In this document: piece by piece, positions 1 to 7,094 of the stretch
How positions within the stretch are numbered: the first letter of the stretch is position 1
Layout: each line of letters opens with the position of its first letter
Origin: JACRAO01 sp964490895
GTDB lineage: Bacteria; Bdellovibrionota; UBA1018
Assembly: GCA_964490895.1 (NCBI GenBank)
Contig: CAZBEI010000061.1
Span: 1 to 23,434 of the forward strand
Direction: 5' to 3'
DNA length: 23,434 nucleotides
Program-made: the position numbers and the translations under genes
Notes under the pieces: model-generated
What the model saw: only the letters and a program-made list of their open reading frames with translations
The model's database searches: none
Told to the model about the DNA's origin: nothing

Positions 1-87
1 TATTATGTGAGCCAAGATCCCATCTCGTCAAATATTGCTGGTGTCCACTGCGTTTCGTGGAAGGTCTTTTTTGAAAAAGAGTTTTGA
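1..87 (+). CDS. Possible 3' end of an RHS-core-like protein (partial)
   Basis: Frame 1 is open from the window edge for 28 codons and stops at TGA 85-87. The first residues read YYVSQDPI, which resembles the GRYxSxDPIG motif near the end of the RHS repeat-associated core. What follows (about 20 residues ending KEF) does not continue with the usual GG-x-NLY-x-Y segment, so if this is an RHS gene it is divergent or cut short just after the core motif. The match is only eight residues, so it could be chance. The upstream part of the gene lies outside the window. Confidence 0.3.
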   Translation, partial: YYVSQDPISSNIAGVHCVSWKVFFEKEF

Positions 88-177
88 GCCCACTTGGCTT
101 CGGGAATTGCGAGCAGGGTGGGTTCTGAGACATATTAAACAGGTTATATTAAAACATAACTACAGCCACTTTGCCTA

Positions 178-204
178 TTGACATATTGTGTCAACTTATA
201 TAAA
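178..204 (+). promoter_or_regulatory. Candidate promoter with inverted repeat over the -35
   Basis: A perfect -35 hexamer TTGACA lies at 178-183. It forms one arm of an inverted repeat with TGTCAA at 189-194, separated by 5 nt. A TATAAA at 199-204 gives a short 15-nt spacer. The distance to the chosen ATG at 229 is suitable for a leader. The spacer is shorter than the preferred 16-18 nt, so the promoter call is tentative. The repeat could be an operator for a dimeric repressor. Confidence 0.35.
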
Positions 205-228
205 ACACTGACCTGTGAGAGGGAACCC

Positions 229-1122
229 ATGAGAGTGAAAATGAAGAGATTATTGCCTATATTAGCACTAATGGCCTTTGTTCTAAATTTGTTTCTTGTT
301 CAAACTTTGAGAGCGGAGCTGACACAAAGTGATCACTGGCAACTTGCAAAGATAGCCTTTGAGCAGAAAAAAGTTATAATTACACCCAATGAATTGCATG
401 AATTTATTTCTTCACTCCCTACTAATGGTACTTTAAACACAGCTCAGCTTGAGGAATCATTTGTCCGTTTTCTTGTAAATCACGCCAAACCTAACACCGA
501 TAACAGCATAAAAGTTGATAGCGCCAAATCACCTTTACAGGAAGCGATAAGGATCGCCCTGTCAAATTTTTCTGCATTAGAAACGTTTGCTACACTTGAT
601 ACAAGTACGGGCCCTCGTGCCCCAAGAATTACGAATACTGAACTCACAGAAGTTCTCAGCCAAGCGTTAAGTAGTGAGACACGCCCTCTAATTCAAAATG
701 CTATAAGGCATTTGATTAGTTTTACAACAGCTACTTTAGATGCAACAATGAGGCATGAATTCCAGGCGCTTCTTGCACAAACTAGAGAGCAGGGACTACC
801 GTTTGATATTAAAACCAATGAACCCATATTCGGACTCGCTGTCCTTTTTACATATCAAGCGAGATATGGACCTACCATTCCTGCTACACACAAAGGCATT
901 CTAGGATCCGCTGAAACAACTTTAGGACAAAAATATATTAAGATCTATGTTTTTGAAAATGGCTCATACACTAGAGAACTTTTACTGACCTTGGGAGAAT
1001 TAACTCAAATTTCTTTGACTAGCCCTCAAAACATTTACTGTGAATCTGCTTTAGCTCCTTTACCAACGGGCAGTCTCAGCCCCTGCGCTCAAGGCAGCCC
1101 AGGTTGTGCTTTGATAAAATAA
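229..1122 (+). CDS. Secreted protein of unknown function
   Basis: The frame is open from a TTG at 178, but that codon coincides with a -35-like hexamer. I take ATG 229, preceded by GAGAGGGA; ATG 241 is also possible. The protein of about 297 residues starts with a basic patch and a hydrophobic run (MKRLLPILALMAFVLN) ending near LRAE, a convincing signal peptide for export. The mature part is rich in Thr, Ser and Ala. It is probably helical through its first half, more mixed later, and has three cysteines in the last 35 residues (C-E-S, PCAQ, GCAL). I do not recognise the family. It follows the possible RHS-like fragment and faces the HNH gene tail to tail, so it may belong to an accessory block. 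Function is not inferable from sequence. Confidence 0.75.
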   Translation: MRVKMKRLLPILALMAFVLNLFLVQTLRAELTQSDHWQLAKIAFEQKKVIITPNELHEFISSLPTNGTLNTAQLEESFVRFLVNHAKPNTDNSIKVDSAKSPLQEAIRIALSNFSALETFATLDTSTGPRAPRITNTELTEVLSQALSSETRPLIQNAIRHLISFTTATLDATMRHEFQALLAQTREQGLPFDIKTNEPIFGLAVLFTYQARYGPTIPATHKGILGSAETTLGQKYIKIYVFENGSYTRELLLTLGELTQISLTSPQNIYCESALAPLPTGSLSPCAQGSPGCALIK

Positions 1123-1193
1123 ATCTACCTCTCTAAAAACTGCACAGACTACTTACAGCTCCCATAAAATGAGACATTCAAGAAAAACCCTAC

Positions 1194-2216
1194 TCACCTT
1201 GGACAAATATATTTCCGCATTTTAATTTCTCCATACTCTTCTATTGCCTTTAGGCGATTGTGGGTGGCGCAGAGCAAAGTTAAATTTTCTGCCGTCGAGC
1301 TCCCCCCTTTGGCAAAAGGAATTTCGTGCTCAATCTGCAAAAATCTACGCACGATGCAACGCTCTTTTGTGATAGGCGAAATGTAGGTGCATTGGTCTTG
1401 AGATTTTTTTGATACTTCGTTACGAACCAAAACAGAAATGTAGGGCCTCTGGGTCACTTCTCTTTTTACTTCTTCTGGCGAAGTAGCCTGGGCCTGACTT
1501 TGCTTTACTACTTCGCCTGGCGAAGTAGCCATAGTTTGAGTTTGACTCTTTTTGTTATTTTCAAGCTCTGGCCCTTGAGCCTCCGAAAAAGTAGCCTTAA
1601 CTTTTAACGCTTTTTTTAATCCTTCTCTAAAAACATCAGCATAGCTTGGATCAGAGTTCCCTTTTTGGATGAGCTTAGATTTCATGAGTTCCATGAGCTC
1701 TAAAAGTTCTGGATCTGCCACTAACCTAATCTCGGTCTGTGTTGGACTAAGTACTCTCTTTTTCTCGTGTGGGATAAACTCTGGGGATATGCCTGTAAAA
1801 AACTGCTCTGTCTCAAGCTTTGATTTTTTCTCCACTTGTTTTAGCAATGCTCTCTTTTGATCTGGGCTATAGCGTTTCTTATATTTCGCTCTCTCATGTC
1901 TCATAAACTTCTGCACGGTCCCAATGACTGAAAGATTTAAGCTGCCATTTTGCAGTGACTCTTTAAGTTCTGGCACGTCTTTAGACAGCCTCATCGCGTC
2001 TATCCTGAGTTGGGCACTGGCATTGCAATATTTTAGTTCTTTAGTGCAATACTCAAACATCGAACTGTATTTTAGTTTTGCATACAGGTATCTCTGCTCT
2101 ACTTCTCGAAGGTGATCTAAGACAAAGTTAGTAGCTTCTCGTTCTTGAGTCACTGCTTTTTTTGTTTGAAGAAGAAGTTCAGAGTCAGACAAGGCTTGCA
2201 AATTTATGCTTGTCAT
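1194..2216 (-). CDS. HNH endonuclease family protein
   Basis: A 340-residue protein with a helical N-terminal region (about 1-110; DSELLLQTKKAV, LREVEQRYLYAKL), a charged middle and a C-terminal HNH nuclease fold. The HNH core shows H297-E298 in QIEHEIPFAKGGS, N311 in AENLTLLC and H319 in ATHN, with C276 and C287 upstream as possible zinc or structural ligands. The expected activity is metal-dependent DNA cleavage or nicking. The architecture matches a multi-copy HNH family I remember from Bdellovibrio-like bacteria, whose role is unclear. The linker at about 229-255 contains a 14-residue tandem repeat (ATSPGEV / ATSPEEV). Translation starts at ATG 2216 behind a perfect AGGAGG (2226-2231, spacing 9), so expression is likely efficient. 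The leader carries a 32-bp palindrome. No methylase or immunity partner lies alongside, so this does not look like a classical restriction system. Confidence 0.85.
   Translation of the reverse strand: MTSINLQALSDSELLLQTKKAVTQEREATNFVLDHLREVEQRYLYAKLKYSSMFEYCTKELKYCNASAQLRIDAMRLSKDVPELKESLQNGSLNLSVIGTVQKFMRHERAKYKKRYSPDQKRALLKQVEKKSKLETEQFFTGISPEFIPHEKKRVLSPTQTEIRLVADPELLELMELMKSKLIQKGNSDPSYADVFREGLKKALKVKATFSEAQGPELENNKKSQTQTMATSPGEVVKQSQAQATSPEEVKREVTQRPYISVLVRNEVSKKSQDQCTYISPITKERCIVRRFLQIEHEIPFAKGGSSTAENLTLLCATHNRLKAIEEYGEIKMRKYICPR
1477..1530. repeat. 42-bp-period tandem repeat with internal palindrome in the HNH gene
   Basis: The 12-mer GGCGAAGTAGCC occurs at 1477-1488 and again at 1519-1530, a 42-bp period that keeps the reading frame. 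The second copy is the right half of a perfect palindrome at 1508-1528, with arms CTACTTCGCC and GGCGAAGTAG around one T. The repeat encodes the interdomain linker of the HNH protein. Confidence 0.8.
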
Positions 2217-2237
2217 TTTTTAGTTCCTCCTGAGTTC

Positions 2238-2269
2238 TTTCTTTAAGACATATGTATGTCTTAAAGAAA
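2238..2269. promoter_or_regulatory. 32-bp palindrome in the HNH gene leader
   Basis: Two perfect 15-bp arms (left arm TTTCTTTAAGACATA) flank a 2-nt centre TG. The palindrome ends 21 nt upstream of the HNH start codon and just upstream of its AGGAGG. A TATAAT on the minus strand (2297-2302) lies further upstream with a poor -35, so the palindrome would fall in the early transcribed region. It could be an operator for a dimeric regulator or an mRNA hairpin. The near-zero loop favours a protein-binding site or a cruciform. Confidence 0.6.
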
Positions 2270-2361
2270 AGACAGGAGAATCTATCTCTTAATAAAATTA
2301 TAAAATCAACAAAAAAATGCTTAAAAATAGGATTATTTTTAAAAAAATAGACGCAGAATAT

Positions 2362-2418
2362 AAATAAAAAGCCCGCCCAATAGACATATTTCCCTACTCA
2401 CCCAAAACTGGGGGGCTT
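2362..2418 (-). terminator. Probable rho-independent terminator of the toxin-antitoxin operon
   Basis: Read on the minus strand, AAGCCC (2413-2418) can pair with GGGCTT (2369-2374), with further G-C pairing inside and a nested CCCA/TGGG hairpin at 2401-2412. The structure is followed at once by a T-rich run (TTTTTATTT). It lies about 70 nt beyond the toxin stop codon and before the HNH leader. The stem is interrupted and the loop long, so efficiency is uncertain. Confidence 0.5.
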
Positions 2419-2488
2419 AATACTCGTGTAAACATCACCATCATTTTAACAGCAGTGGAACAACCCTCTTAAGCTGCAAGCATGAGGC

Positions 2489-2917
2489 CTACTGCTCACC
2501 CGCCAAACAAAAACCTTCTTTGAGAGCTGCGCGAGCAAGTTGTTTATCAAAGGTCACAAAATCCATATTGACTGGCCGATCTTCGCATACAATGAGAGCA
2601 GCTGCCAACTGCAGTGCATCTGCAGCATGTAAAACATGCAAGTAAATGAGCCTTTCTGCCCTTTTTTGTACCCAGTTCAATTGCTCAACCACAGTCCAAG
2701 AGTTTTCGAGTTTTTTTAAATCCTCTCTCGCCTGAGAAAACTTCTTAAAAGAAATAAGTTTCTCTCTTTCGAGTCTTGCTAAAACCGAATGGCATTCAAT
2801 CCACGTGAGCGACCAAACAACCATGTGGGCGTCTTGACTCAGAATTTCGCTCGCATGCTTAGAGTTTTTTTCTTCTAAAAAAAGTGGAATAATGGCAGAA
2901 GTGTCCCAAAACTTCAT
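2489..2917 (-). CDS. VapC-type PIN-domain toxin
   Basis: A 142-residue PIN-domain protein, the usual length for VapC ribonuclease toxins. The acidic metal-binding residues are visible: D5 in FWDTSA, E41 in WIECHS, D100 in HAADALQLAAA and D124 in VTFDKQL. These coordinate Mg or Mn for single-stranded RNA cleavage; in many VapCs the target is tRNA or rRNA. The ATG (2915-2917) overlaps the antitoxin stop in a 4-nt ATGA, so the two are translationally coupled, as expected for a toxin-antitoxin pair. All four catalytic positions are intact, so I expect an active toxin. It is followed by a probable terminator, making a two-gene operon. Confidence 0.88.
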   Translation of the reverse strand: MKFWDTSAIIPLFLEEKNSKHASEILSQDAHMVVWSLTWIECHSVLARLEREKLISFKKFSQAREDLKKLENSWTVVEQLNWVQKRAERLIYLHVLHAADALQLAAALIVCEDRPVNMDFVTFDKQLARAALKEGFCLAGEQ

Positions 2918-3222
2918 TTTAGTTTTCTCTCTTCTAGCAAAAAATCTAAAGCAGGATAGGTCACACTGGAACTTTTCTTTGCAATATCTTTAATGTGCTT
3001 TAAAAATTCGTCCGATATTTTTTCTCTTCTCAGTCTTAGGACCCCTTTTGCCTCTAACTCCAAAAGTCGTAATTCATGATCACCTTCGCTTAAGAGACCC
3101 ACAGGCAAAAGATCAGCAATGGGTTGCTTTCTGTCATAAATACGAATAAAATCGCCCTTTTTAACAAAGGTTAAAAACTCACTCAGATGATTTTTTAACT
3201 CCGTCACACTTGCTTTTCTCAT
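2914..3222 (-). CDS. Phd/YefM-type (VapB-like) antitoxin
   Basis: A 102-residue protein starting MRKASVTELKNHLSEFL, then VKKGDFIRIYDRKQPIADLLP. This is the Phd/YefM fold: an N-terminal DNA-binding half and a C-terminal tail (about 50-102, ending in FLLEERKLK) that should wrap the toxin. It neutralises the PIN toxin encoded immediately downstream and probably represses its own promoter. The start is at ATG 3222 with GGAG 8 nt upstream. The promoter is a consensus sigma-70 site whose -10 is embedded in a palindrome, which fits autoregulation. Pairing a Phd-type antitoxin with a PIN toxin is common. Confidence 0.87.
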   Translation of the reverse strand: MRKASVTELKNHLSEFLTFVKKGDFIRIYDRKQPIADLLPVGLLSEGDHELRLLELEAKGVLRLRREKISDEFLKHIKDIAKKSSSVTYPALDFLLEERKLK

Positions 3223-3236
3223 ATAGCCATCTCCAT

Positions 3237-3271
3237 AAAGCTATTATAGCTTTTTCAAAAGAGCCTGTCAA
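3237..3271 (-). promoter_or_regulatory. Consensus sigma-70 promoter and operator of the vapBC-type operon
   Basis: On the minus strand there is a perfect TTGACA (3266-3271), exactly 17 nt, and a perfect TATAAT (3243-3248). The -10 sits in the centre of a palindrome at 3237-3253 (AAAGCTAT, one T, ATAGCTTT). Transcription would start around 3236, giving a very short leader before ATG 3222. A palindrome over the -10 is the classic placement for antitoxin autorepression. The -35 lies inside the last codons of the upstream prenyl synthase gene. Confidence 0.85.
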
Positions 3272-4175
3272 ACATAGCCCTTCCTAGCTCGGATCTCCCA
3301 ATCTCGCTCTCCAAACTTGCCATTTTTTTTAAGGCGGCTTCTTTGAGGTTGTATTTCTCAAATAGCCGAAGCGCGCGCTGTATATTTTTTTGTCCTCCAC
3401 CCAGAAATAAGATTTCTCTCAGAGCTATCCGATCTTTGCGAGATCCTATGTCATTCAAAGATGCCACAAAAAAACTAATTTTACCTTCTTCGATATCACA
3501 CCCGAGATGGCCGCGACCTTTTTCGCCATAGAGATCTAGAAAGTCATCTCGGATTTGAAATAAAATACCCCAAAGCCTAGCCATATTTTGGACTTCTTTT
3601 TTTTCTTTTTGAGAACGCCCTAAAATTTCGAGTGGCAACAAAAAGCAAAGTTCGAAAAGAGCACCTGTTTTTTTTTCAATCACAGAGAGGTATCTCTTTA
3701 CACCCGGAAAATCCTCTTCTTTCATCAAAAATTCTTGGGCTTGGCCTTCGATGACAGAAAGTGTGGCCTCTAGCACGAGTGCGATCCCTTTATTTTTTTT
3801 ACTCGCCTCACACTCTAAACGATTGAGTAGGTCTATCCCAAAATAAAACAGTGCGTCTCCACAATTGATGGCCTGAGCAGAACCAAATTTTTTCCAGAGA
3901 GTCGGCAAGCCCCTTCGCAATACGTCTCCATCTTGCAAGTCATCGTGCACGAGAGTTGCGTTATGGATTATTTCTAAAGCTGCACCCATCGGGATGGCTT
4001 TGAGTGGATTTTTTCCATAAGCTTCGAAAATAAGAGGTGGGATCAAAGCCCGCAGCCGTTTGCCGCCTGTTTTGATTTGATACTGTGCCATCTTTGAGCA
4101 ATAGCGAGAGGAATGGGTTTTGAGATAACCCATGAGGTATTTTTCAATTTTTAAGATCAGAGTAGGGTTTTGCAA
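3255..4175 (-). CDS. Polyprenyl (farnesyl/geranylgeranyl-type) diphosphate synthase
   Basis: A class I isoprenyl diphosphate synthase of about 306 residues. It condenses isopentenyl diphosphate with an allylic diphosphate to make the chain used for quinone tails, undecaprenyl carrier or carotenoid precursors. Visible motifs are GGKRLRALIPP (37-47), the first aspartate-rich motif D78-DLQD82, the following RRG (87-89), KTG (169-171), and the second aspartate-rich motif QIRDDFLD with D210, D211 and D214. The product length cannot be set from sequence alone. The frame begins at a TTG with no obvious Shine-Dalgarno and an in-frame TAG just upstream. The next ATG (codon 15) would trim only residues ahead of the fold. 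The gene is downstream of the ATPase gene on the same strand, with 64 nt between them. Confidence 0.88.
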   Translation of the reverse strand: MQNPTLILKIEKYLMGYLKTHSSRYCSKMAQYQIKTGGKRLRALIPPLIFEAYGKNPLKAIPMGAALEIIHNATLVHDDLQDGDVLRRGLPTLWKKFGSAQAINCGDALFYFGIDLLNRLECEASKKNKGIALVLEATLSVIEGQAQEFLMKEEDFPGVKRYLSVIEKKTGALFELCFLLPLEILGRSQKEKKEVQNMARLWGILFQIRDDFLDLYGEKGRGHLGCDIEEGKISFFVASLNDIGSRKDRIALREILFLGGGQKNIQRALRLFEKYNLKEAALKKMASLESEIGRSELGRAMFDRLF

Positions 4176-4239
4176 GTAGAACTACTTTTACCAGAATACT
4201 CCCACTCCCGGAAGTCACATTTTTAAATAATCTGGGCGA

Positions 4240-5451
4240 CTAAACTACCGACAAAATTGGGAGAATTGCGATTTGAGAAGATAAAACTCTGGGTTTTCCA
4301 TCTGGGCAAAGGATGAGAACGCGCGATTTAGGGTAATACTTTAGAAAGCTCTTCGCACTTGCAATAGAGCTGGGGAGTGGGTCTGAGTCTGGGTTAGAAA
4401 TGAGCGCTAGAGTACCATTGCGAGTCTTGATACCAAAAGGCACAAAAGCCCCACCCCGTGTTTTGAATTGAAAAAACTGAGGAAGGGTCTCAGGACGGTA
4501 TCGAAACTGAGGTAATACACAGGAGTAAATCAGTTGAAGCATTATTCTTTGATCCATTTGTTGCATAAACCCAATCCTACCCATAAGAAACGATACAATT
4601 CCTTGATCCTCAAAATAGAAAGTAGGAGTATTGAGTCCACCTGATGCAGGTAACGTGCGAATCAAAAAAATACCTTCAAGGGCGTAGAGCAGGCGCTTTA
4701 GGGTGAGCACTGAAATTCGTGTTTTTCTAGAGAGGCTTGCATATTCGACAGGTTCTCCTTGTGTTTCTGCCAATACACTAACAAGATTCCTGAGTGTAGG
4801 ATAAGGAATCGAAGTCTCTACGATAAGTCTTAAATCACGATCTAAAATTGTTTCGAGGTGATTTTCCAATTTTTTTAGTCTAATTTCTGGAGATCTAAAA
4901 AAACAAATCCCAGGAAGACCGCCGGTGTCCAGATAATGGAGTAGATTTTTTTCTGTCAGTGTGGGGTGATCCATGTGACGTTGAGCTAAAGTGGTTTCTA
5001 ATGGATTTTGTAATACCCTTAAAACCAAATCGGGGAGAGGTCTTTCGTAGATTTCGCTTAGAGTTAAAGGATATACTTCGATGTTTGTGATTCGTCCAGT
5101 AAGAGATTCCCGAATCGCCTTTCTGCTGCTGAAACGCACAGAGCCTGTAAGCAAAAATTGACCTGGCTTTTTATTGAGACGTACGTGTTCTTTCAGGCTT
5201 GGAAAGAGCGGTGGACAAAGCTGGCACTCGTCTATAGTTAAAGGTGATTCACGGCCCATGAGATAGTCTGCTGGGTACAAGAAAGCTTTTCTGAGCTGAG
5301 ATTGATTATCAAATGTTATATATTGCTTTCCTATGTGAGAAACAAGAGTCGTTTTTCCAACCTGTCGATGACCCATTACACCGACAATGGAGCTATAAGT
5401 CAGCGCTTTACGAATATGAGGTTCAGCATATCGAAATCGTTGATGAGGCAT
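4240..5451 (-). CDS. AAA-family ATPase with DUF4143-type C-terminus
   Basis: A 403-residue protein of the AAA_14/DUF4143 family. The N-terminal P-loop ATPase has Walker A GHRQVGKTT (27-35), Walker B LTIDE (71-75) and a sensor-like LLTGSVRF (100-107). After a linker with YPLTLSEIYERP comes a winged-helix-like segment (EYASLSRKTRISVLTLKRLL), then the DUF4143 C-terminus. That region often resembles a PD-(D/E)xK nuclease, but here the corresponding stretch (GAFVPFGIKTRNGTLALI) lacks the expected acidic residues, so any nuclease activity is probably lost. The biological role of the family is poorly defined. The ATG at 5451 has no Shine-Dalgarno at normal spacing. An AGGAGG lies 16 nt upstream and can pair with a CTCCT next to the start codon, suggesting weak or controlled translation. 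Confidence 0.85.
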   Translation of the reverse strand: MPHQRFRYAEPHIRKALTYSSIVGVMGHRQVGKTTLVSHIGKQYITFDNQSQLRKAFLYPADYLMGRESPLTIDECQLCPPLFPSLKEHVRLNKKPGQFLLTGSVRFSSRKAIRESLTGRITNIEVYPLTLSEIYERPLPDLVLRVLQNPLETTLAQRHMDHPTLTEKNLLHYLDTGGLPGICFFRSPEIRLKKLENHLETILDRDLRLIVETSIPYPTLRNLVSVLAETQGEPVEYASLSRKTRISVLTLKRLLYALEGIFLIRTLPASGGLNTPTFYFEDQGIVSFLMGRIGFMQQMDQRIMLQLIYSCVLPQFRYRPETLPQFFQFKTRGGAFVPFGIKTRNGTLALISNPDSDPLPSSIASAKSFLKYYPKSRVLILCPDGKPRVLSSQIAILPILSVV

Positions 5452-5454
5452 GCT

Positions 5455-5508
5455 AGGAGTATAACACCCTCCTGTCCAAATGCATACCCCCCCTTTCGTT
5501 TTGGACAG
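5455..5508 (-). promoter_or_regulatory. Inverted repeats and sequestered RBS before the ATPase gene
   Basis: Two nested elements lie between the subtilase stop and the ATPase start. On the plus strand CTGTCCAAA (5472-5480) and TTTGGACAG (5500-5508) form perfect 9-bp arms around 19 nt. Closer to the ATG, the minus-strand AGGAG (5469-5473) can pair with CTCCT (5455-5459) over a 9-nt loop, hiding the only Shine-Dalgarno. No T-run follows the larger repeat, so it is a poor terminator candidate and may be an operator. Confidence 0.45.
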
Positions 5509-5514
5509 ACCCCC

Positions 5515-7074
5515 TCATTTCGCAATATGCCCTAGTTCTTGCAGTGTAGGCGTCTTCCAAAATGCTTGCCCCAGATTTCCCTTCCTAAACTCAACCCAAG
5601 GAGATTTGATTTGACTCTTTTGCGCCATCGGAAAGGCATACCACCTTTGATTCTGAGGGGACGCTAAAATCAAATCATTTGGCAAGACCCGATTAATTCC
5701 AGTCATCTTAATAGCCTGAATTTCGATCGGATCACTGGAGGTCAAAACAACAGGATAATTTTGTGCCCGATGGAGCATGACTCTTGCGTCAGTGGGCACA
5801 AAGTTTTTGACCCACTCCGGCAAAATAGAAATCTGACTTGGAACCAAATCAGGCGGAATTTCTGTATTTCCTAAAGACAAGAAATATTTTCTCAATCCTT
5901 CGTTATTGAGTGTCGGTGCCTCTGACTTTAAAACAGCCAGAACTCCGACCAACAAAGCTGCCGCAGACGAAGTCCCCTGAACTTCCTCCCCGTTTGTAAA
6001 AGCCACATGTGAGTTTGCAATCCAAACATCGGGTTTGACTCTCCCATCAAAGGTAGGCCCTACTGCCGTAGGATTATCGGTAGCCCCTATCGCAAAAGCA
6101 TTGGGATTATCGGCTGGAGGCATGATTTCGCTGCCGCTGGTTTTATCTGTAAAATCAATTTCTTTGTCTGCTTTGAGTAAAACTCGAAAGCGATCTTGAT
6201 TTTCAAAGTTTTTAGATTTTATTTTTATTTTGATTTGATAGTTTCCACGATCCAACCCAGACAGGTTTGCCACTTCTCTGGCATGACTTGAAAGTTGGGA
6301 TGGCTCTCCGGGCTTGGGGGCCTCTCCTTTTTGAATCAACTCAGACGAACCCACCAATATCCCTTTTTCGTTATAGATATAAAGATCTAGATCTTTGGGG
6401 GTGTTGTAGAGCTCTGATTCTTTAAAGTCTGTCCAACTCAAAGTTACAGTGACGTTGTTTTCGTCAAGTTTATTTTCAAATTTTAAATAATCTTTTCCAT
6501 TAAATAGGAGAAACTGACCACTCGGGTCTTGTTGTTTATTGATCCAGCCGTTGTAAACCATTCCGCCATTATTTCCGGCAGCATTGATCCAAACAACTCC
6601 TGATTGCACTGCTTTTGTCACCAGTGCATTGATAAAACCTGTCCCATCAAAATTGCTGCCGAAAGACCAAGTCTGACTATAAAGTACAATGTCTATCTTT
6701 TGTTGAATCACAAAATCCACGGCTGCTTTTAAGTTAGAAAATCCGTTGGTGTTGACAAGATAAAACTTAGGGCCATCACTTAGTTTTCCAGTGATGCTCC
6801 AAATAATTTGGGCCATCGAGAGTCCGTGGGCGGTCTGAGCGGGTGGGATAGAGGTGAGTTGGGTAAGCTCCGCAGTGGCCGGAAGCATGCCCTTGTCTTT
6901 TTGAAATCCGTCAAACCCATTGTCTAAAATGGCAACCTTGATGTCTTTTATTTTGCCCGAGGGCAAATAAGCCTGTAAGCCTAAATTTTCCCTCAGTTTT
7001 TCGGGCTGAAAAACCTCATTCGAAGCAAAAGACAACACCGGAATAAACATTAAACATAAAATAATTCTCTTCAT
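5515..7074 (-). CDS. Secreted subtilisin-like (S8) serine protease with inserted beta domain
   Basis: A 519-residue S8 peptidase with a signal peptide (MKRIILCLMFIPVLSFAS). The triad is D51 (VAILDNGFDG), H83 (TAHGLSM) and S369 (GTSSAAA); N168 in NAAGNNGG is the oxyanion asparagine. Between N168 and S369, at about 195-303, sits a beta-rich insert (VTVTLSWTDF, KDLDLYIYNEKG, GNYQIKIKIK) that looks like a pre-peptidase or proprotein-convertase P-type domain, more often found C-terminal. There is almost no propeptide: the catalytic Asp follows the signal peptide by about 33 residues, so self-inhibition in trans, or none, is likely. A region of about 110 residues follows the serine. The ATG at 7074 has GAGGGGG just upstream. 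The Tyr/His-rich secreted protein gene lies 79 nt upstream on the same strand, with a stable hairpin between them. Confidence 0.9.
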   Translation of the reverse strand: MKRIILCLMFIPVLSFASNEVFQPEKLRENLGLQAYLPSGKIKDIKVAILDNGFDGFQKDKGMLPATAELTQLTSIPPAQTAHGLSMAQIIWSITGKLSDGPKFYLVNTNGFSNLKAAVDFVIQQKIDIVLYSQTWSFGSNFDGTGFINALVTKAVQSGVVWINAAGNNGGMVYNGWINKQQDPSGQFLLFNGKDYLKFENKLDENNVTVTLSWTDFKESELYNTPKDLDLYIYNEKGILVGSSELIQKGEAPKPGEPSQLSSHAREVANLSGLDRGNYQIKIKIKSKNFENQDRFRVLLKADKEIDFTDKTSGSEIMPPADNPNAFAIGATDNPTAVGPTFDGRVKPDVWIANSHVAFTNGEEVQGTSSAAALLVGVLAVLKSEAPTLNNEGLRKYFLSLGNTEIPPDLVPSQISILPEWVKNFVPTDARVMLHRAQNYPVVLTSSDPIEIQAIKMTGINRVLPNDLILASPQNQRWYAFPMAQKSQIKSPWVEFRKGNLGQAFWKTPTLQELGHIAK

Positions 7075-7094
7075 AAATCCCCCTCACAATGAAA

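Noticed and set aside
86..125. Potential stem GAGCCCAC / GTGGGTTC.
   Set aside because: The loop is 24 nt, one pair is G-T, and no T-run follows; insufficient for a terminator or RNA gene.
2321..2342. Inverted repeat TTAAAAATA / TATTTTTAA upstream of the HNH gene.
   Set aside because: It is pure A/T in an A/T-rich stretch and easily arises by chance; I give no functional call.
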